Shown: one piece after another, positions 51,942-60,710 of the stretch
Layout of the letters: each line of letters begins with the position of its first letter
Position numbering within the stretch: the stretch's first letter is position 1
NCBI GenBank assembly: GCA_050300015.1
Contig: JBNKWZ010000024.1
Location: forward strand, 370,150-434,149
DNA from: CAYZQH01 sp050300015
Lineage (GTDB): Bacteria; Pseudomonadota; Gammaproteobacteria; Pseudomonadales; Cellvibrionaceae
Length of the DNA stretch: 64,000 bases
Reading direction: 5' to 3'
Notes under the pieces: model-generated
Told to the model about the DNA's origin: nothing
What the model saw: only the letters and a program-made list of their open reading frames with translations
The model's database searches: none
Position numbers and translations under genes: made by a program

Positions 51942-52609
51942 AGCGCCCATTGTTAACCAGTATCAAGCGCGAATGGACGCTTTCGCTGCGCCATAAAAGC
52001 GACATAGCCAACCCACTGATCTTTTTTTTAATGGTGGTGGTCTTTATTCCCTTGGGTATCACGCCCGATGCTGCCCTATTGGCAAAGCTGGCCCCAGGGT
52101 TATTGTGGGTGATTGCCCTGCTGGCCACACTGCTGTCTCTTGATGGCTTATTTCGTAGCGATTATGAAGATGGCTCGTTGGAGCAGATGGCGCTGGTGCC
52201 CATACCCTTGGGGCTGTTGGTGCTATGCAAGGTTTTAGTATTTTGGTGTACCACCGGGTTGGCTTTGACGCTATTTGCTCCTCTATTGGGTATTATGTTG
52301 CACCTGCCTGCTGAGGGCTATGGCGTACTGATGCTCAGTTTGCTCTTAGGGTCCGCCAGTTTGTGTTTGATTGGCGCCATTGGCGCAGCGTTAACGGTCA
52401 GTTTGCGCAAGGGGGGGCTCTTGTTATCATTGATTATCATGCCGTTTTATATCCCGGTTCTGATTTTTGGTGCAAGTGCCGTCAATAACGCCATTGAGGG
52501 GTTCCCGGTAGTGGCTGAGCTTGCCATGTTGGCGGCGATGCTTGTGTTGTGGCTGGTATTGGCCCCATTCGCCATAGCGGGTGCGCTAAAAATTGCACTG
52601 AATGCGTAG
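51938..52609 (+). CDS. ccmB: Heme exporter membrane subunit CcmB
   Basis: The 223-residue permease has six membrane segments and pairs with CcmA. Typical segments are KREWTLSLRHKSDIANPLIF at the N-terminus, DGLFRSDYEDGSLEQMALVP, and ALTVSLRKGGLLLSLIIMPF with the C-terminal VLWLVLAPFAIAGALKIALN. ATG overlaps the ccmA stop (ATGA). A 71-bp gap then separates it from ccmC. Confidence 0.95.
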   Translation: MKRPLLTSIKREWTLSLRHKSDIANPLIFFLMVVVFIPLGITPDAALLAKLAPGLLWVIALLATLLSLDGLFRSDYEDGSLEQMALVPIPLGLLVLCKVLVFWCTTGLALTLFAPLLGIMLHLPAEGYGVLMLSLLLGSASLCLIGAIGAALTVSLRKGGLLLSLIIMPFYIPVLIFGASAVNNAIEGFPVVAELAMLAAMLVLWLVLAPFAIAGALKIALNA

Positions 52610-52680
52610 CTCACCACATCGGGTGCTGAGTACGCATGGTAAAGTAAAGGTTTAAAATAATCATAAACGCGAGGTGACGT

Positions 52681-53427
52681 GTGGGGTGGCAGTGGTTTCA
52701 TCGATTGGGCTCGCCCAAATGGTTTTATCAAAAGACCCGTTGGTGGGTGCCCGTGTTGGGTGTTCTGGCGGTGGCTTTAATTGGCCTGAGTGCTATTTGG
52801 GGGCTCGGTTTTGGCCCAATGGATGCCAAACAGGGCAATAGCATGCGTATTATGTATATACACGTGCCTGCGGCAGTGCTTGCCATGGCGGGGTATTACG
52901 TCATGGCCATCGCCGGGGGTATTGGCTTGATTTGGCGTATGAAGCTTTCATTTATTGTGATGAAATGCGCAGCACCCATAGGCGCTATTTTAACTTTTGC
53001 GGCGCTGTTCACAGGTGCGGTATGGGGTAAGCCCACTTGGGGAACTTGGTGGGTTTGGGATGCTCGAATTACTTCGATGACCGTATTGTTTTTATTGTAC
53101 TTAGGCATGGTGGCGCTGCAGGAGGCATACCCCAGCCAAGAAGTGGCAGATAAAATTTGTGCGGTACTGGCGTTGGTGGGTATGGTCAACATTCCCATTA
53201 TTTACAAATCGGTGGATTGGTGGCACACCTTGCACCAACCAGCGACTTTAAAGCTGATGGGTAAATCGTCCATAGACGCGTCAATGGCGATTCCCTTATT
53301 AATTGGTATCGCGGGCTTTTATGCCTTTTATGCTTGGGCACTGTTGAACAAGGTTCGGCTAGAGATCTTGCGTAGGGAACAAAAAACCCAGTGGGTACAG
53401 GACCTGATTTTGGAGGGCAAGTCGTGA
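52681..53427 (+). CDS. ccmC: Heme lyase component CcmC
   Basis: Heme-handling inner-membrane protein that loads heme onto CcmE. The 248 residues contain the tryptophan-rich WWD-type motif TWGTWWVWDARITSMTVLFL and the flanking histidines (MYIHVPAAVLAMAG, DWWHTLHQPA) that ligate heme, plus six membrane segments. It starts at GTG 52681. The stop overlaps the ccmD start (GTGA). Confidence 0.96.
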   Translation: MGWQWFHRLGSPKWFYQKTRWWVPVLGVLAVALIGLSAIWGLGFGPMDAKQGNSMRIMYIHVPAAVLAMAGYYVMAIAGGIGLIWRMKLSFIVMKCAAPIGAILTFAALFTGAVWGKPTWGTWWVWDARITSMTVLFLLYLGMVALQEAYPSQEVADKICAVLALVGMVNIPIIYKSVDWWHTLHQPATLKLMGKSSIDASMAIPLLIGIAGFYAFYAWALLNKVRLEILRREQKTQWVQDLILEGKS

Positions 53428-53606
53428 CATTTCAATTCGACAGCTTGAGCGCATTTATATCGATGGCAGGCCATGGCCTCTATGTTTGGGCAAGCTATGG
53501 TGTGACAGTGGCCGCACTTGTATACCTGGCAATTGAGCCAGTGTTTGCCAGAAAACACTTTGTTAAAACCCAAAAAGCGTTACACAAACGCAAACATCAT
53601 TCGTAG
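53424..53606 (+). CDS. ccmD: Heme exporter protein CcmD
   Basis: A 60-residue small membrane protein that stabilises CcmC-CcmE and aids holo-CcmE release. GTG 53424 overlaps the ccmC stop and has GGAGGGCAAGT upstream. The sequence MTFQFDSLSAFISMAGHGLY and WASYGVTVAALVYLAIEP has the family pattern of FxM-xG-H-xxYVWxSYG, followed by a basic cytoplasmic tail (KRKHHS). Confidence 0.92.
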   Translation: MTFQFDSLSAFISMAGHGLYVWASYGVTVAALVYLAIEPVFARKHFVKTQKALHKRKHHS

Positions 53607-53668
53607 TTCGTTGGTGGTTAACCTAAAATCCAGGTTTCAGGATGAACGCCGTTAAGTGAGTAAAATTG

Positions 53669-54133
53669 ATGCATCCAATTCGTAGGCAACGCTTGATCAT
53701 TATTATTGCCATCGTTGTGGCCAGTTCTGTGGCCGTGGCGTTGGTGGGGTATGGTATGCGCAATTATGCGGATTTCTTCTACCCTGTCTCTAAAATTGTT
53801 TCGGGTGAGGCACCCAGAAATAAAGCAATCCGCGCGGGTGGTTGTGTGGTGCCGGGCACCATTATTTCCGCGTCTGAGCGGCTACATACGGAGTTTATGA
53901 TTACCGATGGTTACGCCGAGCTTAAAGTGGAATATGACGGCATTTTGCCCGATATTTTTGGTGATGGTGAAGCGGCAGTGGTGAACGGTAAAGTACGTGA
54001 CGATGGTGTGATGGTGGCCAGCCAGGTATTGGCCAAGCATGATGAAAACTATGTGCCGCCCGAAGTGGCGGAAACCATGGCTCCGGCTGAACGTCACAAT
54101 GAGGCCTGTAAGGGGATGAATTATGCTTCCTGA
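53669..54133 (+). CDS. ccmE: Cytochrome c-type biogenesis heme chaperone CcmE
   Basis: Periplasmic, membrane-anchored OB-fold protein that binds heme covalently. ATG 53669 gives 154 residues with an N-terminal anchor (LIIIIAIVVASSVAVALVGY). The heme-binding His is in SQVLAKHDENYVPPEV. DGILPDIFGDGEAAVVNGKV and the Gly/Val-rich beta barrel are typical. The 3' end overlaps ccmF by 11 bp, indicating translational coupling. Confidence 0.96.
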   Translation: MHPIRRQRLIIIIAIVVASSVAVALVGYGMRNYADFFYPVSKIVSGEAPRNKAIRAGGCVVPGTIISASERLHTEFMITDGYAELKVEYDGILPDIFGDGEAAVVNGKVRDDGVMVASQVLAKHDENYVPPEVAETMAPAERHNEACKGMNYAS

Positions 54134-56120
54134 GTATGGGCATTTTGCTCTGATATTGGCCGCAGTATTATCGATTTGCTTGGCCGTGATCCCAATGGCG
54201 GGCACCTATACGCAACGATTGCTTTGGATTCATTCCGCACGCACCCTGACAACGGGTGTTTTTGTCTTTGTCGCTTTGGCCTTTGGTATTTTGGTCGCTA
54301 GTTTTTTAAATGACGACTTTTCCGTCAAATATGTCGCCGCCCACTCCAATACGCTACTGCCGATTTTTTATAAGGTTACTGCCGTGTGGGGCGGACACGA
54401 AGGCTCGGTATTATTGTGGGCGTTGGTGTTGGCCGGTTGGACCTTGGCGGTGGCCATATTCTCGAAGGATCTACCCGCGCAGATGCTGGCCAGAGTACTG
54501 TCGGTTATGGGTATGATCAGTGTCGGGTTTCTCGCATTTATCCTATTCACTTCCAACCCTTTTGATCGGGTATTGCCAAACCCTCCCGGTGAAGGCAGTG
54601 ATTTAAACCCACTGTTGCAAGACATTGGGATGATTATCCACCCACCCACCCTGTATATGGGTTATGTGGGGTTCTCTGTCTGCTTTGCCTTCGCCATTGC
54701 GGCCTTGTTAAGTGGCCGCATGGACAGCGCTTGGGCGCGTTGGTCACGTCCCTGGACCAATATGGCCTGGGCGTTTCAGACGCTCGGCATCATGTTGGGC
54801 AGTTGGTGGGCTTACTACGAGTTGGGCTGGGGTGGTTGGTGGTTTTGGGACCCTGTTGAAAACGCCTCCTTAATGCCTTGGCTGGTGGGTACCGCGTTGA
54901 TTCATTCGCTGGCGGTGACCGAAAAGCGTGGCGCGTTCAAAAGCTGGACTTTACTGTTAGCCATCTTCGCGTTTTCGCTCAGTTTATTGGGTACGTTTAT
55001 TGTGCGCTCCGGCGTATTGACCTCCGTGCACGCCTTTGCCACGGACCCCACCCGAGGCATGTTTATTTTGGCGTTCCTGGGGGTTGTCGTGGGTGGCTCT
55101 TTACTACTTTATGCCATCAAAGTTCCGGCGATACGCAGTACTCAGGGTTTTGGGTTTTGGTCGCGGGAAACTTTTTTACTGGTAAACAACGTATTGTTGG
55201 TGACCTCAGCGGCGGTGGTGTTATTTGGAACCTTGTACCCCATTTTGGCGGATCTTTTTTGGGGGATGAAACTCTCTGTTGGGCCCCCTTGGTTTAATTT
55301 GTTTTTTACACCCATCATGATTTTAACCGCGCTGTTTTTGGGTTTTGGCAGTATGCTCAATTGGAAGCGCACACAGTTGCCATCGTTGCGTATTTGGTTG
55401 GCTGCGCCGGCGCTTGGCGCGCTGTTTTTGGGGCTGGTTTCACCGTTGTTAGGCGAGGAATTTCACTTAGGGGTTGCGATTACCGTTACCCTTGGCGCTT
55501 GGGTGGTGTTGGCTACGCTTAGCGATATCTGGCGAAAAACGCGAAATGCACCAACGCGAATAGAAGGTTTACAGCGCTTACGGTTGAGTTATTACGGTAT
55601 GGTACTGGCCCATCTGGGTTTTGCCATGACCATTATCGGTGCGGGAGTGAACTCGCATACGAGTGACCAAAAAGACGTTCGTATGGCCTTTGGCGAGCCC
55701 GTGACCATTGGTGGATACGATTTCACGCTGGTGGATGTCTCTAGTAAACGGGGGCCCAATTACACCTCAAAAGCGGGTGAAGTAGAGATTACCCACGGTG
55801 GTGAATTGGTCACCCGTTTGTACCCAGAAAAGCGCACCTTTTTATCGAATCGTGGCAATGTTATGACTGAGGCAGGCATTGACGCGGGTTTTACACGTGA
55901 TTTGTTTGTGGCCTTGGGCGAGCCAATCGATAACCGCGCATGGTCTATGCGTGTTCACCATTTTCCTTTGGTACGGTGGATTTGGCTTGGAGCCATTTTA
56001 ATGGCGTTAGGTGGAACCTTGGCGGTAATCGATAAGCGCTATCGGTTGCGGGCCACAAGGGAAAAAACATTGGAGTCTTCGCCCAAAGAGACGCCGTCAG
56101 TCGCGCAGGGTTCAGTATGA
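54123..56120 (+). CDS. ccmF: Heme lyase CcmF
   Basis: Large polytopic subunit that, with CcmH/CcmI, attaches heme to apocytochrome c. The 665-residue protein includes GHEGSVLLWALVLAGWTLAV, DIGMIIHPPTLYMGYVGFSV, the WWD domain GWGGWWFWDPVENASLMPWL, LLGTFIVRSGVLTSVHAFA and the periplasmic C-terminal segment with VNSHTSDQKDVRMAFGEP. The histidine heme ligands appear present. It overlaps ccmE at its start and ccmG at its end (ATGA). Confidence 0.97.
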   Translation: MLPEYGHFALILAAVLSICLAVIPMAGTYTQRLLWIHSARTLTTGVFVFVALAFGILVASFLNDDFSVKYVAAHSNTLLPIFYKVTAVWGGHEGSVLLWALVLAGWTLAVAIFSKDLPAQMLARVLSVMGMISVGFLAFILFTSNPFDRVLPNPPGEGSDLNPLLQDIGMIIHPPTLYMGYVGFSVCFAFAIAALLSGRMDSAWARWSRPWTNMAWAFQTLGIMLGSWWAYYELGWGGWWFWDPVENASLMPWLVGTALIHSLAVTEKRGAFKSWTLLLAIFAFSLSLLGTFIVRSGVLTSVHAFATDPTRGMFILAFLGVVVGGSLLLYAIKVPAIRSTQGFGFWSRETFLLVNNVLLVTSAAVVLFGTLYPILADLFWGMKLSVGPPWFNLFFTPIMILTALFLGFGSMLNWKRTQLPSLRIWLAAPALGALFLGLVSPLLGEEFHLGVAITVTLGAWVVLATLSDIWRKTRNAPTRIEGLQRLRLSYYGMVLAHLGFAMTIIGAGVNSHTSDQKDVRMAFGEPVTIGGYDFTLVDVSSKRGPNYTSKAGEVEITHGGELVTRLYPEKRTFLSNRGNVMTEAGIDAGFTRDLFVALGEPIDNRAWSMRVHHFPLVRWIWLGAILMALGGTLAVIDKRYRLRATREKTLESSPKETPSVAQGSV

Positions 56121-56689
56121 GCGAGCCACAACAAACTGAACCCGCGCAAGTATCTAAACGACAGCCGCGGCGCTGGCAATTGTTTGTACCTTTAGGGATT
56201 TTTATTTTGTTGGCGAGCCTACTTTACGTAGGTTTGAGCTTGGACCCTAACGAATTGCCGTCCGTTTTGATTGACAAGCCCGTGCCCGAGTTCGCTTTGC
56301 CGTCGCTCAGTGAGCCCGAGAAGACGTTAACAAAAAAAGACCTTCCTACGGGGGCGCCGTATTTGATTAATGTGTGGGCCACCTGGTGCCCCACGTGTAA
56401 GCACGAGCATCCCTTTTTATTGAAGCTGGCAAAGATGGGGATTCCGATTGTTGGTGTCAATTATCAAGATGAAGCCGAAGCAGCCAGTCGGTTATTGGCT
56501 AATGCAGGTGACCCTTACTTGAAGAATATTGTGGACGAGGAGGGCAGTCTTATCCTCTCCTTGGGTGTTACCGGGGCCCCTGAAACCTTTGTGGTAGATG
56601 CCGAGGGAATTATTCGGTACAGGGTGGTAGGTGTGGTGAACCAAAGTGTTTGGACGGGGCAGTTGGCCCAATACTTTATTGGTGAGTAG
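56117..56689 (+). CDS. ccmG: Thiol:disulfide interchange protein CcmG/DsbE
   Basis: Membrane-anchored periplasmic thioredoxin-like protein that reduces apocytochrome c or CcmH. The 190 residues include an N-terminal helix (WQLFVPLGIFILLASLLYVG), the CXXC motif in NVWATWCPTCKHEHP, and the family acidic and cis-Pro regions (GVNYQDEAEAA, GVTGAPETFVVDAEG). ATG overlaps the ccmF stop. The next gene, where ccmH is expected, is unrelated. Confidence 0.95.
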   Translation: MSEPQQTEPAQVSKRQPRRWQLFVPLGIFILLASLLYVGLSLDPNELPSVLIDKPVPEFALPSLSEPEKTLTKKDLPTGAPYLINVWATWCPTCKHEHPFLLKLAKMGIPIVGVNYQDEAEAASRLLANAGDPYLKNIVDEEGSLILSLGVTGAPETFVVDAEGIIRYRVVGVVNQSVWTGQLAQYFIGE

Positions 56690-56691
56690 CC

Positions 56692-57180
56692 GTGCGCTTC
56701 ATTTTAATCTCGGTATTGGCGGTAACCCTCAGCCAAGAGGTAATGGCCGGAGACGGGGTTGGGTCACGCGAGCGGCTGGCCGTTTTACAAAAAATTCAAG
56801 GTCACTGGGAGCGCGCCTGCCGCAAGGTATTCGTGAACAGTCGTACCGTCTATGAACACACCTGGCTGAGTAGCTCTTTTACCCACTTAAATTTTAAGAC
56901 CATTGAATATTCCGACGCTCGTTGTTTTAAACCATTGCGCGAGTACACCACACGCTATCGCTACACCCTAGGCGACACATTGTTGACCCGAACGGGTGAC
57001 AAGGCCACGGTGCTTAATGTGATGTCTGATGAGCCCGAACCTGGTGTTATTCGATTGCGCCCCCGCAATATTGTGCGCTTCGACAGTGGTCGTTTAGTCT
57101 TCGGTTTGATGGACCCAGCAAAATCCGATACAGCACAATTGACCGAGCTCGATTTTCAGAGCGCCTTTTTACGACAATAA
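56692..57180 (+). CDS. Secreted protein of unknown function in the ccmH position
   Basis: The GTG at 56692 gives a 162-residue protein with a signal peptide (MRFILISVLAVTLSQEVMAG). The mature part (HWERACRKVFVNSRTVYEHT, YSDARCFKPLREYTTRYRYT, RPRNIVRFDSGRLVFGLMDP) has two Cys (43 and 78) and a beta-rich look, possibly lipocalin-like. It lacks the CcmH motif LRCxxCQN and has no membrane anchor, so it is not CcmH. It starts 2 bp after ccmG and its stop overlaps aguA, linking the ccm and agu operons. Confidence 0.7.
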   Translation: MRFILISVLAVTLSQEVMAGDGVGSRERLAVLQKIQGHWERACRKVFVNSRTVYEHTWLSSSFTHLNFKTIEYSDARCFKPLREYTTRYRYTLGDTLLTRTGDKATVLNVMSDEPEPGVIRLRPRNIVRFDSGRLVFGLMDPAKSDTAQLTELDFQSAFLRQ

Positions 57181-57182
57181 TG

Positions 57183-58226
57183 ATGACAACACCCCATTTT
57201 TTACCTGAGTGGTCTCCCGTTCGTGCGGTGATACTGGCCTGGCCCTATCCGCATGGGGATTGGCAAAACAATTACGCCGAAGTGGTAGCCTGTTACGGCC
57301 AAATACTGGAAGCACTCTCTGCTTATACGGAAGTGTGGTTGGTGTTGCACCCCACCATCACTGAGCAGCACTGGCGCTCGGCGTTAGACCAAACTGATGT
57401 GACAATCGAGTGGCCTCGCGTTCAGGTGCACAACGATATTGATTACGATGACACTTGGGTGCGCGATTATGGACCCTTGTCGCTGGGGCTGGGTTTATTG
57501 AGCTTTACTTTTAACGGGTGGGGTGGCAAATACCCAGCAAAAAAAGACAACCAAGTGGCTGCACTACTGGCCGAACGCCATGCATTATTCCTAAAAACGG
57601 TGGATTTTGTTTGTGAAGGCGGCGGGCTTGAAAGTAACGGTAATGTACTTCTGGTCAACCGCGAGTGTATTGTCGATGAGCTGCGTAACCCCGGGTTAGA
57701 TCAAGAGGCTGTTAGCCAGCAGCTGTGCGCCAGCTTAGGAGTAGAGCGCATCGTTTGGTTGAACAATATTGTGTTGACCAATGATGATACCGATGGCCAC
57801 ATCGATACCATTGCGCGTTTTGTTGCCGCCGATAAAGTGCTGTATGCCGGGCGCAATGCCCAACACAGAGACGCCGAAGTGCTTGAGCGTTTACACGCGC
57901 AACTGTCTGCGCACGCCACTCGTGAACACTGGCAATTGTTCGAATTGCCCACACCCACGGTATTCAGTCAGATTGATGGGCGGCCATTACCTGCCACCTA
58001 TGCCAATTTTTTATTGGTCAATCAGGTGGTGTTTGTACCGGTCTACGGTGTGGACGAGGATGTGCAAGCTTTGGCTGTTATCGCGCAGGCGTTGCCCGAT
58101 TATCGCTTAGTGCCTCTTCGCTGTGAGGCACTCTTAGAGCAACACGGCAGTTTGCATTGTGCGACGATGCAAGTGGCGTATGATGGACCAATAGCCACAA
58201 CAACCACTCGAAGACCCAACGCTTAA
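57183..58226 (+). CDS. aguA: Agmatine deiminase AguA
   Basis: Converts agmatine to N-carbamoylputrescine plus ammonia; amidinotransferase fold. ATG 57183 (MTTPHFLPEWSPVRAVILAW) is the likely start; an ATG at 57180 overlaps the previous stop. The 347 residues show the substrate-binding DIDYDDTWVRDYGPL, the family motif CEGGGLESNGNVLLVN, NDDTDGHIDTIARF and the catalytic Cys in HGSLHCATMQVAYD. The next gene encodes the following enzyme. Confidence 0.93.
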   Translation: MTTPHFLPEWSPVRAVILAWPYPHGDWQNNYAEVVACYGQILEALSAYTEVWLVLHPTITEQHWRSALDQTDVTIEWPRVQVHNDIDYDDTWVRDYGPLSLGLGLLSFTFNGWGGKYPAKKDNQVAALLAERHALFLKTVDFVCEGGGLESNGNVLLVNRECIVDELRNPGLDQEAVSQQLCASLGVERIVWLNNIVLTNDDTDGHIDTIARFVAADKVLYAGRNAQHRDAEVLERLHAQLSAHATREHWQLFELPTPTVFSQIDGRPLPATYANFLLVNQVVFVPVYGVDEDVQALAVIAQALPDYRLVPLRCEALLEQHGSLHCATMQVAYDGPIATTTTRRPNA

Positions 58227-58248
58227 CTTATCTTACAAGGACCTTTCA

Positions 58249-59172
58249 ATGACTCGATCTGTTTACGCCGCAGTCATTCAGCAAGCCATCGAATCCAACG
58301 ACAAACAGGCCAACCTCGATCACACCGAGCAGTTGGTTCAGCAGGCGGTTGAGCAGGGGGCGGAACTGATTGTGCTACAAGAGTTACATGCCACGCAGTA
58401 TTTTTGCCAGGTAGAGGATGCCCAGTATTTTGACTTGGCCGAACCCTTGGATGGGGTCACCTATCAGCGCTGTTTGGATATGGCGACAGCTCTGGATGTG
58501 GTCATTGTATTGTCGCAGTTTGAGCGTCGCGCTGCGGGGTTGTATCACAATACCGCTCAAGTGATTGATGGCAAAGATGGTCGGGTTGGGGTCTTTCGCA
58601 AAATGCACATTCCAGATGACCCAGGCTTTTATGAGAAATTCTATTTTACCCCAGGCGATGCCGACGGTACGTTCAATGGTTTTGCGCCGGTGGAAACACG
58701 GTTGGGTAAGTTAGGCGTATTGGTGTGCTGGGACCAGTGGTACCCAGAAGCCGCCCGCTTGATGGCCATGGCCGGCGCGGAGCTTTTAATATATCCCACC
58801 GCCATCGGTTGGGACCCGGAAGACGACAAAGAGGAGCAGGACCGTCAGCAGCAAGCCTGGATTACCATTCAGCGAGCACATGCCATCGCCAATGGCGTGC
58901 CCGTGTTGGTGGCCAACCGCACCGGGTTTGAAAATCACCCCGCGCACAATGGTGATGGCATAGAGTTTTGGGGCAGCAGTTTTATTGCGGGGCCCCAAGG
59001 GGAGTTACTGGTCATGGCCGATGCCGAGAGTGAAGGCGCCTTTTGTGCGGAATTGGACCTCACCCGCTCAGATGCGGTTAGGCGCATCTGGCCCTATTTT
59101 AGGGATAGGCGTATTGATGCTTACGCAAATCTCACCAAAAGGTGGCTTGAGATGCCCATTTATCGCGAATAG
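58249..59172 (+). CDS. aguB: N-carbamoylputrescine amidase AguB
   Basis: Nitrilase-superfamily enzyme that hydrolyses N-carbamoylputrescine to putrescine, carbon dioxide and ammonia. The 307-residue protein carries the Glu-Lys-Cys triad: Glu in VLQELHATQYFC, Lys in VFRKMHIPDDPGFYEKFYFT, Cys in LVCWDQWYPEAARLMAMAGA. AguA and AguB together form the second step pair of arginine-to-putrescine conversion. It lies 22 bp after aguA, separate from phaZ. Confidence 0.94.
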   Translation: MTRSVYAAVIQQAIESNDKQANLDHTEQLVQQAVEQGAELIVLQELHATQYFCQVEDAQYFDLAEPLDGVTYQRCLDMATALDVVIVLSQFERRAAGLYHNTAQVIDGKDGRVGVFRKMHIPDDPGFYEKFYFTPGDADGTFNGFAPVETRLGKLGVLVCWDQWYPEAARLMAMAGAELLIYPTAIGWDPEDDKEEQDRQQQAWITIQRAHAIANGVPVLVANRTGFENHPAHNGDGIEFWGSSFIAGPQGELLVMADAESEGAFCAELDLTRSDAVRRIWPYFRDRRIDAYANLTKRWLEMPIYRE

Positions 59173-59287
59173 TAACGCCGCTTAGCTGCATTGCAGCATA
59201 AATGTGCTAGTATCATCCTATTGTCGAGTTGCTGCCACGCAAACCTGCATGTTAATGCGCAGTGAATCAACCGTAGGGGAGGGCTCC

Positions 59288-60580
59288 ATGCTATACCATG
59301 TTTATGAGCTGAATCATGCAGCCGTAGCGCCCATGCGAGAAGCAACGGAACTGACCAAACGCTTTTACCAAAGTAGTTACAACCCTTTTGCACAGACGTG
59401 GTTTTCTCGCTCCATGGTGGCCGCCTGCGACCTGTTTGAAACCATTACACGTCGCTATGGCAAGCCAGAGTGGGGGCTGAATGCGGTTGTGGTCAACGGC
59501 TATCCCGTACCCGTTCAAGAGCAAGTGGTCTGGAAGAAACCCTTTTGCGAACTCATTCACTTCAAGCGCGATAAAATGGCATTATCGCGCGCCGTCAGTC
59601 ATCCCATAGCGCACCCTCGTCTGCTGATTGTGGCACCCTTATCGGGCCACTACGCCACCCTTTTACGGCGCACGGTTGAAGCGTTTCTACCCACTCACGA
59701 AGTGTTTGTCACCGCGTGGGTGGATGCGCGTGAGGTGCCCATTGGCGATGGCCGTTTCGACTTAAATGATTATATCGATTACGTGGCTGATATGATCCGC
59801 GTGGTGGGCCCCGGCTGTCATGTGGTTGGTATTTGTCAGCCTGGGCCGCCTGTATTGGCCGCCATTAGCTTAATGTCGCAAGACGATGACCCCAGTCTAC
59901 CCGCATCCATGACCTATATGGGCTCGCCCATTGACCCGCGCGAGTCGCCGACCTTGCCCAATAAGTTGGCGCTAGAGCGTTCATATGATTGGTTTAAAGA
60001 GAATGTCATCTATACCGTGCCATGGCCCAATCCAGGGATGATGCGCAATGTTTATCCCGGCTTTTTGCAGTTGGGTGGGTTTATCTCAATGAACCAAGAT
60101 CGTCATTTTCTTGCGCACAAAGAATATTTTAATCATTTGGTGGAAGGGGATTGCGACAGCGCTCAGAAACACCGCGAGTTTTATGACGAATACCTTTCGG
60201 TGCTGGATTTAAGTGAAGAGTTTTACCTGCAAACCATCAAGGATGTTTTTCAAGATTTCAAATTACCCAAAGGGGAGTTTACCCATCACGGGCGTTTGGT
60301 GAAGCCTCAAAGTATCACTAAAGTCGCGTTGATGACCGTGGAGGGCGAAAAGGACGATATCTCAGGCATTGGCCAAACACAGGCGGCTCATACCTTATGC
60401 ACTAGTATTCCGGCAGATAAAAAAGTGGATTATATCCAGCCAGGGGTGGGCCACTATGGCGTGTTTTCCGGTACACGGTTTCGCACGGAGATCCAACCCC
60501 GCATGCGCGATTTTATCCTTGCGAATTTCAACCCAAAAACCGAACTTGCCTACCAAAAAAAGCGGGAAATATACCAGTAA
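59288..60580 (+). CDS. phaZ: Intracellular polyhydroxybutyrate depolymerase (PhaZ)
   Basis: Cytosolic depolymerase (PHB_depo_C family) that mobilises native PHB granules. ATG 59288 follows AGGGGAGGGCTCC and gives 430 residues (MLYHVYELNHAAVAPMREAT). The nucleophile region is HVVGICQPGPPVLAAISLMS, with Cys instead of the usual Ser, as in Ralstonia PhaZa1. TYMGSPIDPRESPTLPNKLA and the C-terminal GVGHYGVFSGTRFRTEIQPR (His of the triad) are diagnostic. No PHA synthase gene is in the window. Confidence 0.93.
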   Translation: MLYHVYELNHAAVAPMREATELTKRFYQSSYNPFAQTWFSRSMVAACDLFETITRRYGKPEWGLNAVVVNGYPVPVQEQVVWKKPFCELIHFKRDKMALSRAVSHPIAHPRLLIVAPLSGHYATLLRRTVEAFLPTHEVFVTAWVDAREVPIGDGRFDLNDYIDYVADMIRVVGPGCHVVGICQPGPPVLAAISLMSQDDDPSLPASMTYMGSPIDPRESPTLPNKLALERSYDWFKENVIYTVPWPNPGMMRNVYPGFLQLGGFISMNQDRHFLAHKEYFNHLVEGDCDSAQKHREFYDEYLSVLDLSEEFYLQTIKDVFQDFKLPKGEFTHHGRLVKPQSITKVALMTVEGEKDDISGIGQTQAAHTLCTSIPADKKVDYIQPGVGHYGVFSGTRFRTEIQPRMRDFILANFNPKTELAYQKKREIYQ

Positions 60581-60710
60581 TACGACAGCCGACCTCGACC
60601 AATAAGCGTATCGTTTTCCGTGTTTGCAATTGCACTCAAAATGCGTTGCTATGGGGTCGTTTTCACGTTTAGATTTCACACAATTTCTTATTATTAGCGG
60701 GAGTTCATTC

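Noticed and set aside
56692..57180. Reading the gene after ccmG as ccmH
   Set aside because: It lacks the CcmH LRCxxCQN motif and the membrane anchor; its two Cys are 35 residues apart.
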